Source: Osmia lignaria lignaria
Lineage: Eukaryota; Arthropoda; Insecta; Hymenoptera; Megachilidae
DNA: 64,000 nucleotides
Direction of reading: 5' to 3'
Assembly: GCF_051020975.1 (NCBI RefSeq)
Contig: NW_027478159.1
Location: forward strand, 14,152,501 to 14,216,500
The notes beneath the pieces were generated by a model. It searched no databases. It saw nothing but the letters and a program-made list of their open reading frames with translations, and had not been told where the DNA came from. The translations under genes and the position numbers were made by a program. Shown one piece after another: positions 63,741 to 64,000 of this stretch. Positions within the stretch are counted from its first letter, which is position 1; every line of letters begins with the position of its first letter.

Positions 63741-64000
63741 ATCTGCAAATATCTCGGAAACGAAACAAGCTATGGCAAAATGTTAAGAGACGTTTTTTGT
63801 AGAGAATTATGTTTCCTACAATTTATGTTCTATGATATTTTTTGATCAGAAGCGTAGTTTTCGAGATATATCGTGATATTTAAAAGTTCCGAAGCCGCAC
63901 CAACATAATAGAGATACAGAAACACCGTGGCCCCTTTCTTTGAGATAACTCTGCACTAGTGCGAGCCGCAAATGCCACTTCCAGCTTAGCTGTGCAGAAG
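63741..64000. repeat. partial terminal monomer, 260 bp
   Basis: The array runs off the window inside the triplet tract. The copy carries GACGTTTTTTG and CGTGATATTT, so it continues the Block IV lineage and the array certainly extends beyond this window. Confidence 0.95.

Larger units (their letters stand above)
1..64000. repeat. 322-bp satellite DNA array, 198 complete monomers plus one partial
   Basis: The same 322-bp unit repeats without interruption across the window, always in the same orientation. Taking the unit to begin at the ATCTGCAAATATC motif, the first copy begins at base 1 and the last partial copy at 63,741. Neighbouring copies differ by scattered substitutions of a few percent by eye. 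No indel exceeds 3 bp and no foreign sequence is inserted. The unit length is twice 161 bp, so a dinucleosome-sized repeat is possible, but that is inference. The family is not one I can name. Absence of transposon insertions suggests the homogeneous interior of a larger array rather than its edge. Confidence 0.98.
44743..64000. repeat. Block IV: GACGTTTT monomers and 4-monomer cassettes
   Basis: 59 complete monomers and a partial one. Length is perfectly constant at 322 bp from 42,489 to the window end. Typical markers are GAGACGTTTTTTG, CCCGTTCCTTTGAGCTG, AAGGACAAC, ATGGCCGTCAGG, AACCAAGCGAGC and CCTTCACTTGAG. The 44,743-47,318 part is closer to a plain class A/B mixture. No gene is present. 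Confidence 0.75.

Noticed and set aside
1..64000. Regularly spaced repeats as a possible CRISPR array
   Set aside because: The supposed spacers are themselves repeated, the period is 322 bp and no cas-like gene is present. It is a simple tandem satellite.
1..64000. Ribosomal intergenic spacer subrepeats
   Set aside because: Spacer subrepeats would be interrupted by rRNA genes; none occurs in 64 kb and no rRNA-like segment is seen.

Overview
The whole 64 kb window is one satellite DNA array. I see no protein-coding gene, RNA gene, transposon, CRISPR array or unique-sequence island. A 322-bp monomer repeats head-to-tail in one orientation from the first base to the last: 198 complete copies (1-63,740) and a 260-bp partial copy (63,741-64,000). 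Twelve monomers deviate in length (nine of 321 bp, two of 320 bp, one of 319 bp), a net loss of 16 bp over 198 copies. Boundaries follow from this table, in steps of 322: starts 1 to 6,763; 7,082 to 15,776; 16,097 to 28,011; 28,332 to 29,620; 29,941 to 32,195; 32,516 to 32,838; 33,159 to 34,447; 34,768 to 36,056; 36,377 to 36,699; 37,019 to 39,595; 39,916 to 41,204; 41,525 to 42,169; 42,489 to 63,741. The last start in each series is the shortened monomer, except 63,741, which is cut by the window edge.

The array suggests a eukaryotic nuclear genome, in heterochromatin such as a centromeric, pericentromeric or other satellite block. One monomer counted by hand (323-644) is 40% GC with 12 CpG, close to random expectation, so there is no CpG-depletion signature. 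This fits a genome with little DNA methylation, such as many invertebrates. The TATCTCGGAAAC-like style recalls arthropod satellites, but I cannot name the species and that impression is weak.

Layout by shared variants: Block I (1-15,131) has two monomer classes, A and B, intermixed, plus 15- and 18-monomer duplications. Block II (15,132-31,872) carries a recurring marked dimer, a 1,964-bp duplication 15 monomers apart, and a fresh 5-monomer tandem duplication with a resolvable crossover. Block III (31,873-44,742) has a 16-monomer duplication, six copies of a 1-bp-deleted monomer and four strongly divergent segments. Block IV (44,743-64,000) has a 4-monomer cassette present four times and duplications at 23 and 28 monomers.

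The structure reads as a record of unequal crossing-over and conversion, always in whole monomers. Separations that are multiples of five monomers (5, 10, 15, 30, 35) recur in all blocks, which hints at an eroded 5-monomer (1.61 kb) higher-order repeat. A 74-codon open frame on the minus strand recurs in about 160 copies, but it mostly begins with TTG, is broken by single substitutions elsewhere and cannot join between monomers. I regard it as non-coding. No new gene system is present; the interest lies in repeat architecture and recombination history.
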